Assembly: GCA_025093985.1 (NCBI GenBank)
Contig: JACAAK010000004.1
Location: forward strand, 1,488,001 to 1,552,000
Source: Calvatia gigantea
Taxonomy: Eukaryota > Basidiomycota > Agaricomycetes > Agaricales > Lycoperdaceae
Reading direction: 5' to 3'
DNA length: 64,000 bases
Position numbers and translations under genes: made by a program. The notes under the pieces were generated by a model, which saw only the letters and a list, made by a program, of their open reading frames with translations, was not told the DNA's origin and searched no databases. Each line of letters opens with the position of its first letter. The first letter of the stretch is position 1. Shown piece after piece: positions 53,372 through 64,000 of the stretch.

Positions 53372-56300
53372 ATGACCTCATCTGGCCTAAATTTTGCAAA
53401 ACTGTCCACTACCAACTACTCTACCTGGGCTGGTGAAATAAAGGTGTGGCTATATGCCAATAGGCTGTGGAGGCTTGTTTCTGGCAAGGTCTCTGCTCCC
53501 AGCATGGCTGCTTCCCCCTCTGAGGCTGAGGCAGCTGCTAGGGATACATGGGAGGCTAAAGCAGACAGAGCAGCTGGATGGATCTATCTTATGGTGGAGG
53601 GTGACCAGAGAATTCACTTTAATGGCATCCAGGATGATCCTAGTGAAGATGTGGACTGCCCTGCAGTCTGTACACCTCCAAAAGTGTCCTGGAATGAGGT
53701 TCAATGCTTATGATGACCTCTTTTCTATTCAGAAATAGGAGGAGGAGTCCCTACAGTCCCTAATCAATAGAGTGGAGGATGCTGTGAAGACTATCAAGGA
53801 CTTGAGGCCTCTAGACTTCACTCTTGACAAACTAGATGAAGAACTAGCCTTTATGGCACTCATTAGAGCCCTTCCCTCTGAGGAGTTTTCCTCCTTCACC
53901 TCCTCTCTCCTTCTGATGGACAAACTTGACAAGGCTACTGTACACCAGGCTTTTGTTACAGAGGATATCCAATACCGCAGATGGATGCAGGACACTGGGA
54001 CGACCTCTACAGCTTTTTCTGTATGCTCCCAGCCTCCTCCTTCATCCAGAAAATGTGATTTTTGTGGCAAGACTGGTTACTTGCAGGAGAAGTGTTGGGC
54101 TTTTGAGGCAGCACAGAAACAGGCTCAGGAGAAGACTACTGAAGAAAAGTGCAATAACTCTGAAAGGCATTGATGGAATCACACAAAACTTGCACAGGAT
54201 GTCAGTAACGATGGCGCAGTTGCACCCTTTGGAAACAGAGCCCAACACACCCAGGAATTTGCCAGAAATGTAAGTTCTTTGTCATCCTCTCCCTCTTCAC
54301 CTCTACAGCTTGATGCTGACTTCCACTGGCTTGCAGATACAGGGACCACTTCTCATATGACCCTACACTGCCACTGGTTCAAATCCTACTTCCCCAGTTG
54401 CATTCCCATCTGCTTAGCTAACAATTCTATTATTTACTCATCTGAGGTGGGCTCTATAGTGTTTCAGCCTGTATTAGAAGGAAAAAGGGCTAGAGAGGTT
54501 GAGTTTTCATGAGTTTTGCATATCTCAGACCTCCGGAGCAACCTACTATCATATCTATATCTTACTTGTCACTCTGGAGTTAATATCACTATTTCTGCAA
54601 CCTCTATGATGTTTTCTAAGGGCAAAAAGGTGCTTTTCAAGACTAGAATCACTCCAAGCAACTCAGCACTCTTAGATGGCACTACAATTGCCTCAGAGAC
54701 TGCTTTCCACCTCTCTACACTGCCCCTAGACCTCTTCTTGTAGCATAGATGCTTCATTCACCATAATTATGCTGATGTAAAGAAGTTGATAGCTTAGGAG
54801 CTTGTTACAGGTTGTAAACTTGAGTCTGGAGCATCCCCTAATCCTATCTGTGAGCCCTGCCTTACAGGAAAGATGCATTCCAATCTATTCCCTCCTTCCA
54901 CAAGCCATAATTGCCCTCCTCTTGCTCTAGTGCACTCAGATTTGCATGGACCACTCCTAGCAGCTACCCACCAAGGCTACAAGTACTGGGTCACCTTTAT
55001 AGATGATTCTACACGTTTCTGGGCAGTGTACCTGCTTAAATCCAAGTCAGAAGCCTTTGAAGCATTCAAATCCTACAAATCCTGGGCTGAGAACCAGCTG
55101 GGAGCTAAAATCCATGCCCTACAGGATGATAAAGGTAGAGAATACATGTTTATAGCCTTCCTGAGGTTCACAGAGCAGTGTGGCATTGAGAGGAGGCATT
55201 TTGTGCAAAACAGGCCCCAGAAGAATGGTCTTGCTGAGAGGGCTAATAGGAACTATGGGTGAAAGGATCACTGCTATACTCTTGGAATCTAGTCCACCAC
55301 TATCTTTCTGGGATGAATGTCTGGCTTCTATGGTCCATGTCTGGAATAGGCTCTCTACTAGTGTCCTACCTAATACAACTTCTTTTGAGGCATTCTATGG
55401 GCAAAAACCAGATGTTTCCCACCTTAGGGTATAGGGGTGTACTGCCTATGTGCATATACAGTGAGATAAGTGCAATTCCTTGGCTCCTCACTTTGAAAAA
55501 TGTATTTTTATTGGATATCTAGCTGGCTACAAGGGTTGAAAGTTCTATAACCCAACTACTAGACTCACTAGGATCTCAGAATGTGCTGATTTTGATGAGA
55601 GGTACTTCCCTGGACTGTCTAGAGGAAAAATGAATGCTATACCTCCATTTTCTGACCCGCCACCTTCCCCTGAAACTCCTTCACCTGCTATTCCTTCCAA
55701 CTTGTCACCAGAGCTTCCCTTGCCATTCCTACCTCTGCCAGATGAGGAGGGTGATCTAGACCACACTTCTGAGTGTCCCTGGTCTATCCCCACCACTCCT
55801 GATGCTCCTGAGGCTCCCAGAACATCAGAAGCTGCTCCAGCTCCTCTGTCAGATGATGAACTCCAGCCTATCACTTCAGCTCCAGCTAAACTCCCTCAAC
55901 CTCCAGTCACTCCTCCTAGTGCCCCTCATCCAAATCAGCCTCCACACCTTCCTAGACACTCTAACCACCCCACAAGGCCATCAGGAGAGTGGTGGAAGGT
56001 TAAGAAGTCTGTTCTCAATGTTCTAAATGACCAGGATGATGAGGAGGCCTACCAATTTCACCTTTGATAATGGCTATAATGAAGTAGAGTTTGCTGGAAG
56101 TGTCTCTGGGCCTGATCCTTGCATCTACAAGATTGCTATGAGGTCCCCTGATGCTGAGCACTGGTCTAAAGCCTGTAATGATGAAATCTTTACTCTAGAG
56201 TCTAACAATACTTGGGAGATTGTTGAACTGCCTCCTGGAAAGAAGGCCATCAACTCTGGCTGGGTATTCAAGGTCAAGCATAACTCTGATGGCTCTGTAG

Positions 56301-57668
56301 AATGCTACAAAGCTCACTTGGTGGCCAAGGGATGTGCTCAGAGGCCTAGCTATAATTACACTGAGGTTTTTGCCCCTACATTTTGTCCTGCATCCTTTAG
56401 ACTCATCATAGCTCTTGCTGCCAAAGAGGGCTTCAAAATGTGCTCAGTTGACATCTCTTCTGCCTTTACCTATGGAGATCTTGAGGAGGAGATCTATATG
56501 GCTCAGCCTGAGGGATATCACTAAGGTAGTCCAAACCATGTCTGTAAGCTCACCAAATCCCTCTATAGCCTCAAGTAGGTAGCTAGGTAGTGGAACAAGA
56601 AGCTTCACAGTGTCATGACTGATATGGACTATACCAGACTTCTCTCTGACAACTCCCTTTATATGTACTCCAAGGACTCAGTCAAAGTAATAGTTCTAGT
56701 ATTCATTGATGATATCACTCTTGTCTCAAAGAGTGACACTACCATAGACTCTACTGTCCAGGAGCTCTCCAAACACTTCAAACTTCAAGATCTTGGTGCT
56801 ACAGACTAGTTGTTGGCTGTACAAGTGACTCAGGATGCTCAAAATTGCTCCATTTCACTTTCCCAAGCCCAATATGCTAAGGAACTGCTGGAGCAGCTTC
56901 AAAATGGACGATTGCAATGCTGTGAAGACTCCCCTACCTCCAGGACTTGATCTATCCACTGATATCCCCTCTCCTGATGAGCAGGAAGCTATGAAATCTG
57001 TCTCCTATCTCTCTACTGTTGGCTCTCTGATGTATCTGGCCACTATAACACATCCAGACATTGCCTATGCTATGTCCTATCTTGGCAGATTCAATCACAA
57101 CCCATCTCTGAGGCATTGGGCTGCTGTGAAGCATTTACTATGTTATCTGAAGGGAACTACAGGCTACAAACTTATCTATAAAGGAAATGACAGCAAGGAG
57201 CTGTTCCAGACTTACTCTAATGCTTCCCATGGTTCCTGCCAGGCTACAGGATGTGCTACAGGTGGATATGTGACTCTAGTGAGTGGTGGAGCTGTAGGAT
57301 TGTCCTCTAAGTGTTAGGCCTTTGTAACTCTATTCTCTACTGAGGCAGAGTATGTTGCTGCAATTGAGGGAGGCAAGGAGATCATGTGGATGAGGAACAT
57401 CCTAACAGAGTTTGGCTATCCCCCTTCCCTTGCTTCAACACTCTTCATTGACAACAAGTCTGGGATCAGTGTGGCTAAGAACCCAGAGTACCATGGCAGG
57501 ATGAAGCACCTTGATCTGAGATACTACTGGCTTTGAGATGCAGTTTCTGAGAACCTGATTAACCCAGTCTATATTCCCACTGACAAGCAATTGGCTGATA
57601 TCCTGACCAAGGCTGTATATCCCAAGACTATGAAGTTTGCTGTTCTTCTCCTTGGACTTACTCCATGA
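53372..57668 (+). pseudogene. Copia-A gag-pol, decayed
   Basis: Same order as copia-C. Gag begins MTSSGLNFAKLSTTNYSTW. The zinc knuckle CDFCGKTGYLQEKC has lost its His (Tyr instead). Protease is WLADTGTTSHM. Integrase has HSDLHGPL, DDKGREY and GLAERANR. RT has VFIDDITLVS and YMAQPEGYH. RNase H has YSNASHGS, STEAEYVAA and LADILTKAV. There are many stops (for example 53736, 54744, 56522 and 57316) and frameshifts. It is CpG-poor. It was once the same kind of polyprotein as copia-C. Confidence 0.92.
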
Positions 57669-57756
57669 TCACTCCCTCTTCTCAGACACATTCCTTGATT
57701 ACTGCCTTGCTTCTTTCCTTGTTCCCTGTCACTAGACTGTCTAGGTCAGGGGGGTG

Positions 57757-58076
57757 TGTCAGATTTGCCCTAGTCAGTAAGCAGTGACAAAGTTGTATTA
57801 GAGAGTGTATAGGCAAAGATAGACTTATTACTGATGAAGTTTGGGTCATGTGACTGTTGTCACATGACAGTTGGACTTGTAGCTGCCTGTGGATGCTTTG
57901 GAGGCCTTTAGTCTCTTACAGTGTTCCACAGGTGAGTAGAATAGTGTATCTTGTTATTTGAGTCTCTTACAATGTTCCATAGTAATTGTGGAATTACTCC
58001 TTCAGTTCTCATCCAATAGACTTTGTTTAACTACTGTTACATTCCCCTTTCAATCCCCTATGTGCACCATTCAACA
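57757..58076 (+). repeat. Copia-A 3' LTR
   Basis: A 320-bp sequence, TGTCAGATTTGCCC...CATTCAACA, preceded by GGTCAGGGGGGTG. It differs from the 5' LTR at scattered transitions and at the right terminus. Confidence 0.9.
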
Positions 58077-58340
58077 CTTGGGCCAAAGGGGTGTATCACC
58101 AGTAAAAGGGGTGAACCCCAGATCAATGGGTGGATTGTCATCTCTGTGTTTCTGGGAGAAGTGAAAGACCTTGGACTTGTCATGCTCAAGTACCAAGGTG
58201 AAATGCTCAAAGAGCCAAAATATTATACTGTACACCTCCTTAAGAGACACAAGGTTGGAGTTCTAGTCCTTAGACTATATGATGATAGTACCATCATCTA
58301 CATATGACAGGAGGGTAGTCCCAAGACAAAATGCCTCCCA
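58077..58340 (-). pseudogene. LINE fragment, RT catalytic region (LINE-K)
   Basis: The reverse strand matches LINE-C about 7730-8000, including SYVDDGTII intact and the LKRLLRRCTV-like region out of frame. It is short and CpG-poor. It is bounded by the copia-A LTR and Gypsy-II sequence. Confidence 0.82.
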
Positions 58341-58872
58341 CTGGGCAGCTTCCTCCACTTCTCCCTCTATCTCTGCTACTTTCTCCTTGTCTACTTCTTC
58401 CTCCTTTTCCTCTTCACTCTTGTTTCCATTGTCTCCCTCCATCTCCATTACTACCTCCATTTCCTCCTGGGTTTCACTTGACAGGCCTGCCTTCTCATTG
58501 TCATCCTTGTTGTCATCATTAGCCAGTCCCTGGGCATCCATCACATTCTGAACCATCAGTCCAATGCTGTGCTGATATCTGCTGTTTTTGATGACTGTAG
58601 CCTTAACATTTCTTCTGAGCTTATTTACCCACTCTAGCCACAGCAACTGCTTCTCTCCAATTTCAATCAGCCTATCTGTTCTCACCCCCTGATCCTCCAT
58701 AATGGACACAATCCTCTCCAGGATATTGTTTTGGCAAGTAGGGAGAGCTGCAAGTTGATCATTGCTGATCCAAGGTCCTTAGGCAGTAACAGGTTTCAGC
58801 TAACAATGAGTGGATGAAAGATGACAGGCTTTCTTTGACAGTGAACATTCAAAGCACTTGGTGACCTTGCAA

Positions 58873-58919
58873 CTAGAATGGCCATTAGCACAATCACTGG
58901 GAAGCTAAGTGCCACTTAC
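58873..58919 (-). other. Predicted 47-nt intron in the antisense gene
   Basis: On the reverse strand: donor GTAAGT, branch-like TGCTAATG, acceptor TTCTAG. Removing it joins SMS-S-CKVTKC in the same frame as the coiled-coil part upstream and completes the Cys cluster. Leaving it in puts a stop in the frame. Confidence 0.65.
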
Positions 58920-58948
58920 CTTGACATTGACTCCCTGATTATACAAGG

Positions 58949-59239
58949 TGTTAGATATACTCCAGTCAGCTTATAGATAGAAATGGACTTATTACTGGCA
59001 GAGTTTTGGTCAGGTGATGTGTCATGTGATTGTTGGGCTTGTAGTTTGCCTATGGACACTTTGAGAGCCTTTAGTCTCTTACAGAGGTCCACAGGTCAGT
59101 AGAATAGTTTATCTTGTCAATTTAGTCTTTTACAGAGATCCACAGTAATTGTGGATTATCTTCCTTTATTCCTAATTAATAGACTTCGTTTCTCTGCTGT
59201 TAGAACTGTCTCTTGTCCCCCTATACTCCAGTTTCAACA
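58949..59239 (+). repeat. Solo LTR, family D
   Basis: A 291-bp sequence, TGTTAGATATACTCC...TTTCAACA, with perfect TSD CAAGG (58944-58948 and 59240-59244). It carries the paired CTTTTACAGAGATCCACAG repeats with GTCAGTAG between. It interrupts the antisense gene at the first Cys of its cluster. Confidence 0.92.
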
Positions 59240-59948
59240 CAAGGATCACCATTGTCAAGATATCACTTGCATTTATTAAGGCTACCCATCTTGACCTTTT
59301 TTCTGTCAATTGCTAGTTGCTCATCCTTGCCTGATTCCCACCAGTCTGGGTCAGGCTTGTCTCTAGAATCCAACTCTTCATCAATATGTTTCTTTTTTAA
59401 TGATGGCAGCACTTTCCCAACCCACTGCCTCATGATCTTCCATTAACATTGTTTCTCAGCTGCTATCCTCTTATCCACTTTATCAGTGGCCTTATATTTT
59501 CCTTCACATTTACTTGCCTGTGTCAACTCCTCATGTTGCTCCTCCTCCCACACCTCTCATTCCTTACATTCCTTCCTCTCTTGCTCCTCTTGCTCCTCTT
59601 ACTCCTTCTTTTCCTATGTTTCTCATTCTGCCCATTCTTGCCTCTCTCACTCCTTGCTCTCCTCTAATTCACACAGCTTGCATTTGGCCTGCTGTTCCAC
59701 CACCTCCTGCCTTTCCAGCTTGAGTTGCTTGCATTTGTGCATGGCCTCCAGCTTAGTCTGTTTCTCCACAGCAGTTTTCTTGATGGGGCTGGACATAGTA
59801 ATGGTCAAGATGGTGGGGGTTAGAGGAAGAGAATGGGACCATAAAATTTCCAAGGTAACGAAATTTACATGCACCATCAAAAGTTTAATTAGAGATTCCC
59901 ATGGTTCAATTTTATGGCCTTGAAGGCTCAGCCCTAATGGAGGGATAC

Positions 59949-60498
59949 TGTCATGACCTGCACATGTTTGCCCACTCTCACCCACTTCCCCTGCTTATAG
60001 TCATTGTTACCTTAGTCCAGCTGTATTGGAGTGCTCTTCATTCTTTTAGTTAGTCAGTCCAATATCTTGTTTTCCATATTAATCTCTATCCCCTTTAACT
60101 CCTCCACTATCACCTTATAGTTAAAACTTGATCCTGGTGTCTTGTTAGATGGCCACCCTCAGCAGCCATCCATTCTTTGTTCACTATTACTTTCATACTT
60201 CCTGCTTTTCAGACTGGTATATAAACCTAGTCCCCTATGCTTGTAATTCCTTAGTCTGATTATTAACCATGATTATGCCCTCTGATCCTGTTCCTCTCTG
60301 TCTCTGTTCCTCCAACCCTCTGACCCTACTCCCTCCTGAAATACAGACTTCAATGATAGCAGAAAGGTGCAACACATATGTTGAAGCTACTGAGTCCAAA
60401 TCTTGTACTTGTCTGATTTCACCTACTCAGTGCATTCTCACCTGATGTTACCTGGCAGCTAACATTCAACTGATATCCCATATAACCCGATTGTAACA
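59949..60498 (+). repeat. Gypsy-II 3' LTR
   Basis: A 550-bp sequence, TGTCATGACCTGC...GATTGTAACA, the reverse of the Gypsy-I LTR as printed. It keeps TATATAAACC and CCTTAGTCTGATTAT at the same spacing. It abuts a gypsy-III chromodomain at 60499. Confidence 0.92.
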
Positions 60499-62802
60499 AA
60501 TATTCCTTTTGTCTGTTTTTAGTTTGGTGGTTCAGAATACCTTCAATTTTGTATTCTTCTTCTCCTTCTATTATGTCAGGAAGGGGTGGTTCAGGATTTG
60601 GTCTGTGGATATTGTTTTCAGTGTATTTGGAGAGAAGGATGGCATGGAATACATTGTGGATCTTTCATGTTTCAGGTAGATCAAGTTGATAGGAGAGTGG
60701 CAATAGTACTTCTTTGATTGTGAATGGTCTGAGGCATTTTGGTACTATCTTATTCAATTTGAATGGGAGTTTCAGATTTCTTCATTCAAGCTACACTCAT
60801 TGTCCTAGGGTAAAGGGTTTGAATTTAGATCTGATTTGTTGTTCCATGTATTCCATAGCTAGTTTGTGGGCAGCAATGGCTTCTCTTCAGGCATAGTCCA
60901 GTGATTCTATTTTTTCTTTGGTGGTAGTAATGTTTGATTCCTCAAGGATTGTAGGTATCTCATGGGGTTTTGTTCCATACATGAGTTTAAAAGGTATTTG
61001 TTTTCAATTAGAGTGTGTTCTTGAGTTATGGGAGAACTTGAGAATAGGGAGTGTTTCAGACCAGACAGAGGGGTTTCCTATGCAATAGATAGACAGGTAC
61101 ACAGAGATTTCCTGGTTGAATCATTTGGTGGTTCTATCAGACTGAGGATAATAGGCTGATGAGAATAATTAAGTGATTCCTAAGTGTTTTATGAGAGCTT
61201 GACTGGAGTTTGCTCAGAATCTGGGGTTACAGTCAGAGATTATCTTGTCCAGTAGTCCAAATCTAGTATAGACTTTGTCTATAATTATATTGGCAATTCC
61301 TTTGGTAGTGATTTCTTTTGTATAAAGAGTGAGAATTATCCCCTTTGTAAGTCCACGGTCCACTATGGACAGAATGGAGTCAAATCTGTGGGATCTAGGA
61401 AGGTCAGTTAATAGATCCATTGCAATGTGTGCAAATGGTCTAGTGGAAGTGGGTGGTGGGATTGGTTGTAATGGCAGATGAGTGGGGTTTCAGTTGATCT
61501 TGAATTGCTGGCATGTGCTGCATCCTTGAACATAATTCCATATGAAGATACTTATTCCTGGCCAATACACTTTGGCTTTGGCCATTCAGTAAGTTTCTTG
61601 TTCTCCAGGGTGTCTAGCAGAAGGGTAGTTATGGTATCACTGGATAACACATCAGCAGAGTTCCATATCTTCTGGGATAATGATTCTCCTTTCAAATGTC
61701 ATAAAATGTCCAGACAGCATAGGAATGATTCCATATTTTGAGTTGATTGCTTCTGGTGATTCTGACAGAAGTCATTTCATGGCTTCCATGGTGACTTCAT
61801 TATATTTAGATGATCTTGTGATATCATCTTGTCATTCTTGGTCAACCAGAGAGATGAATAGTTCATCAGATAATATGATTATTGCATTGAGGAATACTTC
61901 CTTTGGAAGGACAATGACATTTTCATTGTCATTGTCATTATCAGAGGTGTAATCTGGTCTCCATGAGAGTGCGTCTGCAGCTGGTATTTTCATTCCTGGG
62001 ATATGTTTGATTACAAAGTCAAAGTGTATGAGAAATCTGAGCTATCAGGCTTGTCTTCTGGAAATATTTTGGGATTTCCTCCAAAAGGTAAGGTTCTTGT
62101 GATTGGTTTGTATGGTTACATGATGTTGGGCTCCTTCTAGGTAGTGTTGCCATTCTTCCAGTGTGGTAATTATGGCAAAAAGTTCTCTATTGTGTATTTC
62201 ATAGTTATCCTAGGTAGAATTAAACACTTTGGATAGGAATGCTACAGGGTGGTAGTTTCTATTCATGTCCTGCTGGGATAGGACAGCTCCTAAGGCATAT
62301 TTCAAGGCATTAGTTTCAATAAAGAATGGTCTTGTTTGGTCTGGCACGAATAAAATGGGTTTCTTCATGAATTCTGCTTTTAATTGTTTGAATACTTCAT
62401 TTGCCTTGATTTCCCATTTGAATTTCTTTGTTTTGGATAGTAAGACATTAAGTAGTCGAGAGATGTCAGCTATAGCAAAGTATGAATTTTCAGTAGAAGT
62501 TGTAAAATCCCATAAATTTTCTGACATTGTAGGTAATGCAGGGTAAGGGCCATTTTTCTATTCCATGGAGTTTAGTGTTGTCCATTTCAATCTTGTCAGG
62601 GGAGATTATCATGCTGAGATACTCGAGATGGATCTTGTTGAATTTGCATTTCTCTAGTTTTAGGTATGAATCATTGTCTTTCAGTATTTGGAGGGCTTCT
62701 ATAGTAAGGTAATCCATTTCTTCCTGAGTTTTGGCATAGATGAGAATATCATCCATGTAAATTATAATTCCTCCTTTGTCAAGTATTTTGGCAAATATCA
62801 TT
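60499..62802 (-). pseudogene. Gypsy-III pol fragment: RT, RNase H, integrase, partial chromodomain
   Basis: A different gypsy lineage from Gypsy-I. RT has IIYMDDILIYAKTQEEMDYL (near 62740) and PDKIEMDNTKLHGIEKWP. RNase H has FIETNALKYALGAVLSQQD. The integrase core has FDSILSIVDRGLTKGIILTLY and the paired Asp region near 61220-61420. The C-terminus has IHNVFHAILLSKYTENNIH, then EGEEEYKIEGILNHQT, the start of a chromodomain cut off at 60499. Frames are broken. Gag, protease and LTRs are absent. The right end is a LINE poly(T). Confidence 0.87.
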
Positions 62803-63736
62803 TTTTTATTTTATTTTAAATCATGGCTTGTACTAATTTATAATGCAGTGCTCAATTGCAGTCCATGTGTAGCAAAGTACAAAGCCTGTACTACAAGGTC
62901 TGATGAGTTAAGAGTAATCTACTATTCAGAGGCAGCCCAACCCAACCCAAGCATAAACCCAGACCAGACCAAACCACTCCCTACTTACTAAATCCCCCAG
63001 CTTTCCAAAATGCCCATCATACTAAAGAAGATCCAGTTGCCCAGGTCTCATGGTATACACCCAGTGACATACCACCACAGAGCAGCAGTGTCCTGATCAT
63101 CCCACAAGTGGCAAGCCCAGCAGCAGTGGCAGCCAGGCACCCACAAAGGGACAGGTGCAGTAAGGGGAGTTGGTGTAGAAGGTCCACACTTGGAGCTCCC
63201 CAACCCCCAGCTTTCCAAACCAGAGGGTATCTGCCTAAATCAAATCCAATGTAGCCCAGTGGCAAGGGTAGAATCCCAATATGTCACCAAAGCTCAGCAC
63301 CAGGAAGACAGCTTAGCAGAACAAACCCATACTGCTACCCAAGGACCCCACCCTCATTTGATTACTCCTTCTGCCACCAAACTACCCAGGGCTTAGCCCA
63401 GGAAAGAAGAACCACTAGGAACACCCAGAAGAGCTCTCCAGAGACCCTACCCCTGTTGTCTTAAGACTTCCCAGCCCAGTAGACTAAAAGAAGAGAGGCC
63501 CTGCATAGGCCCTCCATGTACGCCAACTCACCCGATGCCTACATTATCCAGCCTGAAGGCAAACACACCTGGGTTCACCTCCAGAAAATCAATCAGCTTA
63601 TGAATGGTCTGAGGAGGTCTGTCCAAGTCCTTTTTGTAGAGAGGGCACTGGATGAAGATGTGATAATATCCCTCGAGAACAGTACCACATAAGCAACCAA
63701 CATCTTCATTCAAAAAGAATTGTACCCTGTATGACC
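62803..63736 (-). mobile_element. Old 5'-truncated LINE (LINE-J), reverse
   Basis: A T-rich tail at about 62801-62818, then the reversed LINE 3' UTR with its hairpin region near 63070, then the ORF2 C-terminus (63528-63713). It ends at TA next to the MITE-like element. It is CpG-poor. Confidence 0.88.
63528..63713 (-). pseudogene. LINE-J ORF2 C-terminal end
   Basis: Encodes CLCGTVLEGYYHIFIQCP and RPPQTIHKLIDFLEVNPG up to the natural stop, i.e. the Cys/His tail only. Confidence 0.85.
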
Positions 63737-63738
63737 TA

Positions 63739-63950
63739 CAGTAAGGGACAAAACCGTTCCAATGTTTTGAACTTTTCAGAAGATCAGCTCATAACTCAAG
63801 GACTACTGTGGCTGTGCACTTCCTAATTTAATTGTAGATAGTCCAGTATCTTATCTAATCATATGCAAAGTATGATTATGTAATCCTTTGTTTTGGGGGA
63901 GTTATTAATTAATTAATATTTTAAGTACATTGGAACAGTTTTGTCCCTCT
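63739..63950 (+). mobile_element. Small non-autonomous inverted-repeat element (MITE-like), copy 2
   Basis: Begins TA-CAGTAAGGGACAAAACCGTTCC and ends GGAACAGTTTTGTCCCTCTC. It is the inverted counterpart of 71-280, with few differences. The left TA joins the 5' cut end of LINE-J, just as copy 1 joins LINE-A. Bases 63951-64000 hold nothing recognisable. Confidence 0.7.
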
Positions 63951-64000
63951 CAAATTCTGAGCACATGACTTCGTTTATTGCAATCAAATAAATACAAATA

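Larger units (their letters stand above)
52897..58076 (+). mobile_element. Copia-A, complete but decayed Ty1/copia element
   Basis: 5,180 bp: 5' LTR 52897-53216, primer-binding site GGTTATAGGCCCC at 53217, gag-pol, polypurine tract AGGGGGGTG, 3' LTR 57757-58076. The LTRs have diverged visibly. Flanks do not give a TSD (copia fragment left, LINE right). Family A also supplies three solo LTRs here. Confidence 0.92.
58341..59780 (-). pseudogene. Antisense accessory gene of Gypsy-II: coiled coil, Cys cluster, acidic tail
   Basis: Read on the reverse strand from ATG near 59780. MSSPIKKTAVEKQTKLEAMH opens a long Glu/Arg/Lys coiled-coil stretch (QLKLERQEVVEQQ, then runs of E and K/R with TGA where CGA is likely). 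Next is a W-rich block (MRQWVGKVLPSLKKKHIDEE; PDPDWWESGKDEQ), then after the solo LTR the cluster C-x8-C-x4-C-x2-C-x6-C (58824-58945). A helical block (LLWLEWVNKLRRN) and the acidic tail ETQEEMEVVMEMEG, KSEEEKEEE follow. A 47-nt intron fits inside the cluster. Without LTR and intron it is about 365 codons in one frame. It may be a zinc-cluster DNA-binding protein, but function is unknown. It is decayed by several nonsense changes. Confidence 0.65.
58341..60498 (+). mobile_element. Gypsy-II, 3' end with antisense gene
   Basis: Same family as Gypsy-I but in plus orientation: the region between pol and the 3' LTR (58341-59948), polypurine tract AATGGAGGGATAC and LTR 59949-60498. It is split by a solo LTR at 58949-59239. 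Pol is missing to the left, and a different gypsy starts at 60499. Confidence 0.85.

Noticed and set aside
58279..58551. Ser/Thr-rich plus-strand ORF with runs of S and P
   Set aside because: It is the mirror of the acidic tail of the antisense gene on the reverse strand and has no independent support.
59449..59923. Hydrophobic Leu/Ser-rich plus-strand ORFs that look like membrane proteins
   Set aside because: They are the complement of the Lys/Glu/Arg coiled-coil segment of the reverse-strand gene.
71..63950. Whole window as one giant transposon bounded by inverted repeats
   Set aside because: The two end elements have their own paired termini and about 210-bp length. The interior is explained by independent retrotransposons with their own TSDs, and no captain recombinase or transposase is present.
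1..64000. tRNA or rRNA genes
   Set aside because: I looked for T-arm and A/B-box-like patterns and rRNA-like stretches and saw none beyond the tRNA-complementary primer sites. A dedicated scan was not possible.

Overview
This window is a pile of nested retrotransposons. I found no convincing host gene, rRNA or tRNA in 64 kb. The elements point to a filamentous fungus, most likely an agaricomycete basidiomycete: Tad1/I-like LINEs with endonuclease, reverse transcriptase (RT) and RNase H, Ty1/copia elements with a UBN2-like gag, and Ty3/gypsy chromoviruses with a C-terminal chromodomain. Species assignment is not possible from this sequence. Old copies have lost CpG to TpG/CpA, while young copies stay GC- and CpG-rich. 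That suggests CpG methylation decay rather than classical CpA-directed RIP.

Layout. 1-3475: a small inverted-repeat element, then layered LINE fragments and a solo LTR. 3476-10312: LINE-C, nearly complete, split by a 1.3-kb unclassified insertion. 10313-14058: copia-B copy 1 (+) carrying a solo LTR and a 5'-truncated LINE. 14059-14300: a LINE 3' end. 14301-21602: copia-B copy 2 (-), split by copia-C (15364-20460). Copia-C is structurally intact: a 1448-codon gag-pol, LTRs differing at one base, and a perfect target-site duplication (TSD). 21603-22805: a LINE 3' end. 22806-35059: copia-E (+), split by full-length LINE-D (24571-31735), which itself holds a small LINE fragment. 35060-38275: copia-B copy 3 end and an old LINE. 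38369-45456: a solo LTR and the chromodomain gypsy element Gypsy-I (-). 45457-52152: LTR pieces and a long decayed LINE (-) with two solo LTRs. 52153-58076: a copia fragment and a complete but decayed copia-A. 58077-60498: a LINE fragment and the 3' end of Gypsy-II (+), which preserves an antisense gene. 60499-62802: part of a third gypsy. 62803-63950: a LINE 3' end and a second inverted copy of the small terminal element.

How the parts work. LINEs insert by target-primed reverse transcription, shown by poly(A) tails, 5' truncation and 13-17 bp TSDs. The copia families all carry a primer-binding site matching the anticodon arm of initiator tRNA-Met, which implies priming by a tRNA half. Gypsy-I instead carries an 11-nt primer site complementary to its own predicted RNA 5' end, the Tf1-type self-priming layout. 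The most unusual observations are an antisense zinc-cluster-like gene with its own promoter and intron inside the Gypsy-I/II type, an intron-like 51-52 nt segment between direct repeats in several LTR families, and the two contrasting priming systems.
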